Source: Alphaproteobacteria bacterium (GTDB taxonomy: Bacteria > Pseudomonadota > Alphaproteobacteria > JABAAW01). Taken from it: 7,595 nucleotides of DNA. The translations under genes and the position numbers were made by a program. The DNA lies in contig JABAAA010000056.1 in NCBI GenBank assembly GCA_014239005.1, forward strand, positions 1 through 7,595. The letters are read 5' to 3'. The notes under the pieces are model-generated. The model was not told where the DNA came from. It was given only the letters and a program-made list of their open reading frames with translations, and did no database searches. Positions 5,665 through 7,595 of this stretch are shown here, one piece after another. Numbering within the stretch: position 1 is the stretch's first letter; each line of letters begins with the position of its first letter.

Positions 5665-7595
5665 TTATGCGGTAATTGGAGGACGATAGGTTCCTTCAAG
5701 AGCAGACTTTATAGAATCGTAAATAGGAAGATCTTTTTCTGTTTCAATAGTAACTGCCAACCCATACAGAATGGGTTCTTCGATACTTCCTGGAATTATT
5801 TCCTTTCCTTCAATCGCGATTTTTAAATTTTCGCCATCTATGAACTCAGCAGCTTTTCTTCCCCTGTAGATTACATGAAAAACAGTACCTCGCCCTGTTA
5901 TTCTTGAACCAGGTTGCTCCTTGATTTTTTTAATCCCTAATGTTTCCTCCCAATTTTGATCATAGGGATTCTTATCTTTAACAACAGAGGCTTTTAATTC
6001 ATTAGCGGAATGAATAAAAATTTTAAATGAATTATATTTTTGATGTCTTACGTTAACTGATGAAATCCAAGTAAGAGTAATCATAATATTTTTTTTACCA
6101 ACTTCTCCCTTTAGCACTTTTGGTAAAGGGATGGAATGCAACAGCCATTCTTTGTTGATTATATTTTTTTTAGATATTTCACCAGAACCTATTAATGTTG
6201 CTCTGTTGGCAGTGCATCCCAAAGATACTTCGATATATGCCTTGCCAAAGCCCAAGAACCGCGTTGAGGTTTCTTTTTTACTATTAAAACACTTTGAATG
6301 TTCATTCCATCTAGCGCAATGTGTTAGCAAAGCTTTGATAATAACGCTATTGTGCTGTTCTGGGATGGTAGCAAAAAAACTATTGGTTTCTTGTGCATGT
6401 TTCAAGTTTTCAAATAACCGACAAGCATAATGCGCAGCAAGTGCTGTTGCTGCACTGGTGCCTGTAGCAAGGCCTGTTTCTTGTAAACTTACCACACCCC
6501 CTCTAGGTGGGAAAGCAGACCTAAGTCCATACCCTCTACCTGTTGGTACAATTTCAATTCCATCACTAGAACTGCCGATACAATGTAAAATTTCCTTTCC
6601 ACCTGGGAAAAAGACATCAGGTTTAACTGATAGATGAAATCCTAATCCAACAGCAGAAATTATGTTAGGAAAGCTTTTTTCGCTAGGAAAAGGATCGATA
6701 AAATAACTATTGTGATTAATAGCAACAGAATCTTCATGGCAGGCTCCAATGGTAAGTGCATTCATTGATTCAGCAGGGGAAAGAAGAGTTCTTAAAGCTT
6801 TATATTTATTCATAGATTTGGCTATTGATTTTTTTCTTTCTTGATCAGAAGCATTATCAAAAGAAGAGCAATCATCAAAATCTTCTAACCGAAGAGGATA
6901 GTTAATATTCCCGGCACTAACCAAAAAAAGAATTTTGTATCTATAAGATAAAAAATCTAACAATCTTGCTAAGGGGCTTATAAAATTGCTAAATGTTCGA
7001 TAATTAATACCAAGAGAAAAATTAATAATAAAAACATCCGGAGCAGTAGGAGGAGAATCGAATTCCCCCTCTTTCATGCGCACGATAGCACGATACACTG
7101 TATCAAGAAAGATATGATCATTTGAAGACTGCTCTTTGTTATTAAAATCTGATGGAAAAATAACTGGACGTACATAAATCGGATGTGTTATTGTTTGACG
7201 ATTCTGATCATTCAAATCACCATTGATAATCAGTGATGCCATTTGTGTGCCATGAAATCTTTTGTCAAGAGTTGCGTGTGAAGATAAATTTTCTGGATCA
7301 TCAATAGTAATAAAATTTTGGAGATACTTATGATTTTCAATTGGAACGCCATCAATCAATCCGACAAATGGCACGTGGTTTTGTGGATTTTTTGTCGTTA
7401 TATCATTTGATGCTTTGCTATCTGTTTCATCTTCTACATGACCTACAACAGGAAGTGTTTGTGGGTAGGCAAAAATAATTTCATCGCATTCTGCTATAAA
7501 TCCTTCCCTATTTTCAATGATTTTGTTTATTGTCTCTTTAGGAACTTCAATCAACATGCCATGATAAGCAATATCCTCTATTGCGTCAGGGGCAT
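5665..7595 (-). CDS. S8 (subtilisin-like) serine peptidase, 5' end outside window; IetS-like candidate
   Basis: The minus-strand frame is open to the right edge. An internal ATG at 7557 would give 630 residues, but 12 more in-frame codons lie upstream without a stop, and the conserved-looking AYHGMLIEVP motif spans that ATG, so the true start is probably outside. Counting from the 7557 ATG, the subtilase residues are complete: D69 in FVGLIDG, H102 in FHGTQMASLI, N217 in LVSAGN and S368 in ATGTSAATALAA. After about residue 450 a beta-rich C-terminal domain follows, with IMITLTWIS, RGTVFHV and a terminal LYGLAVTIE...YDSIKSAL. There is no sign of a signal peptide in the visible part. The overall pattern resembles the cytoplasmic-type subtilases encoded beside an AAA ATPase (IetS of IetAS), recognised from memory rather than alignment. 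The gene is visibly AT-rich compared with the transposition genes, pointing to separate origin and probable cargo status. Confidence 0.85.
   Translation of the reverse strand, partial: APDAIEDIAYHGMLIEVPKETINKIIENREGFIAECDEIIFAYPQTLPVVGHVEDETDSKASNDITTKNPQNHVPFVGLIDGVPIENHKYLQNFITIDDPENLSSHATLDKRFHGTQMASLIINGDLNDQNRQTITHPIYVRPVIFPSDFNNKEQSSNDHIFLDTVYRAIVRMKEGEFDSPPTAPDVFIINFSLGINYRTFSNFISPLARLLDFLSYRYKILFLVSAGNINYPLRLEDFDDCSSFDNASDQERKKSIAKSMNKYKALRTLLSPAESMNALTIGACHEDSVAINHNSYFIDPFPSEKSFPNIISAVGLGFHLSVKPDVFFPGGKEILHCIGSSSDGIEIVPTGRGYGLRSAFPPRGGVVSLQETGLATGTSAATALAAHYACRLFENLKHAQETNSFFATIPEQHNSVIIKALLTHCARWNEHSKCFNSKKETSTRFLGFGKAYIEVSLGCTANRATLIGSGEISKKNIINKEWLLHSIPLPKVLKGEVGKKNIMITLTWISSVNVRHQKYNSFKIFIHSANELKASVVKDKNPYDQNWEETLGIKKIKEQPGSRITGRGTVFHVIYRGRKAAEFIDGENLKIAIEGKEIIPGSIEEPILYGLAVTIETEKDLPIYDSIKSALEGTYRPPITA

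Noticed and set aside
1..7595. RNA-guided (CRISPR-associated) transposon
   Set aside because: TniQ size would allow it, but there is no repeat-spacer array and no cas gene in the window, and the gene order differs from known I-F elements. It cannot be excluded from sequence outside the window.

Overview
The window looks like part of a Tn7-like transposon in a bacterial genome, most likely Pseudomonadota, although that assignment is weak. It rests on a type I-secreted RTX-repeat protein of the 'SIENLIGS..DTLIGD' style at the left edge and on the Tn7-like machinery. All six genes lie on the minus strand, so transcription runs from the right edge to the left. No rRNA, tRNA, CRISPR array or cas gene is visible.

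Layout in order of transcription. From the right edge to 5665 there is an AT-rich subtilisin-like (S8) serine protease. Its 5' end is cut by the window, and its catalytic Asp, His, Asn and Ser are intact. After a 71-bp gap comes a compact transposition operon: a TniQ/TnsD-type target-selection protein (5593-4343), a TnsA endonuclease (4346-3630), a TnsB DDE transposase (3633-1726) and a TniB/TnsC-type AAA+ ATPase (1710-688). The first two junctions are 4-nt ATGA overlaps and the third is a 15-nt gap holding a clear ribosome binding site. A 243-bp non-coding stretch follows, and then the start of a GC-rich RTX repeat protein (444 to the left edge, unfinished).

How the genes work together. In Tn7-like elements TnsA and TnsB cut the two strands at the transposon ends, TnsC is the ATP-dependent adaptor that marks the target, and TniQ/TnsD recognises the target. 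All four proteins are here, each with its diagnostic residues, so the core looks functional. Two points stand out. TniQ is the first gene of the operon and carries a C-terminal tail resembling a ribbon-helix-helix DNA-binding fold. The neighbouring S8 protease resembles the protease half of the two-gene AAA-ATPase/subtilase (IetA/IetS type) systems, so it may be defence or plasmid-competition cargo with its ATPase partner just beyond the right edge. I could not identify the transposon ends with confidence. The 445-687 gap is the best place for one end.
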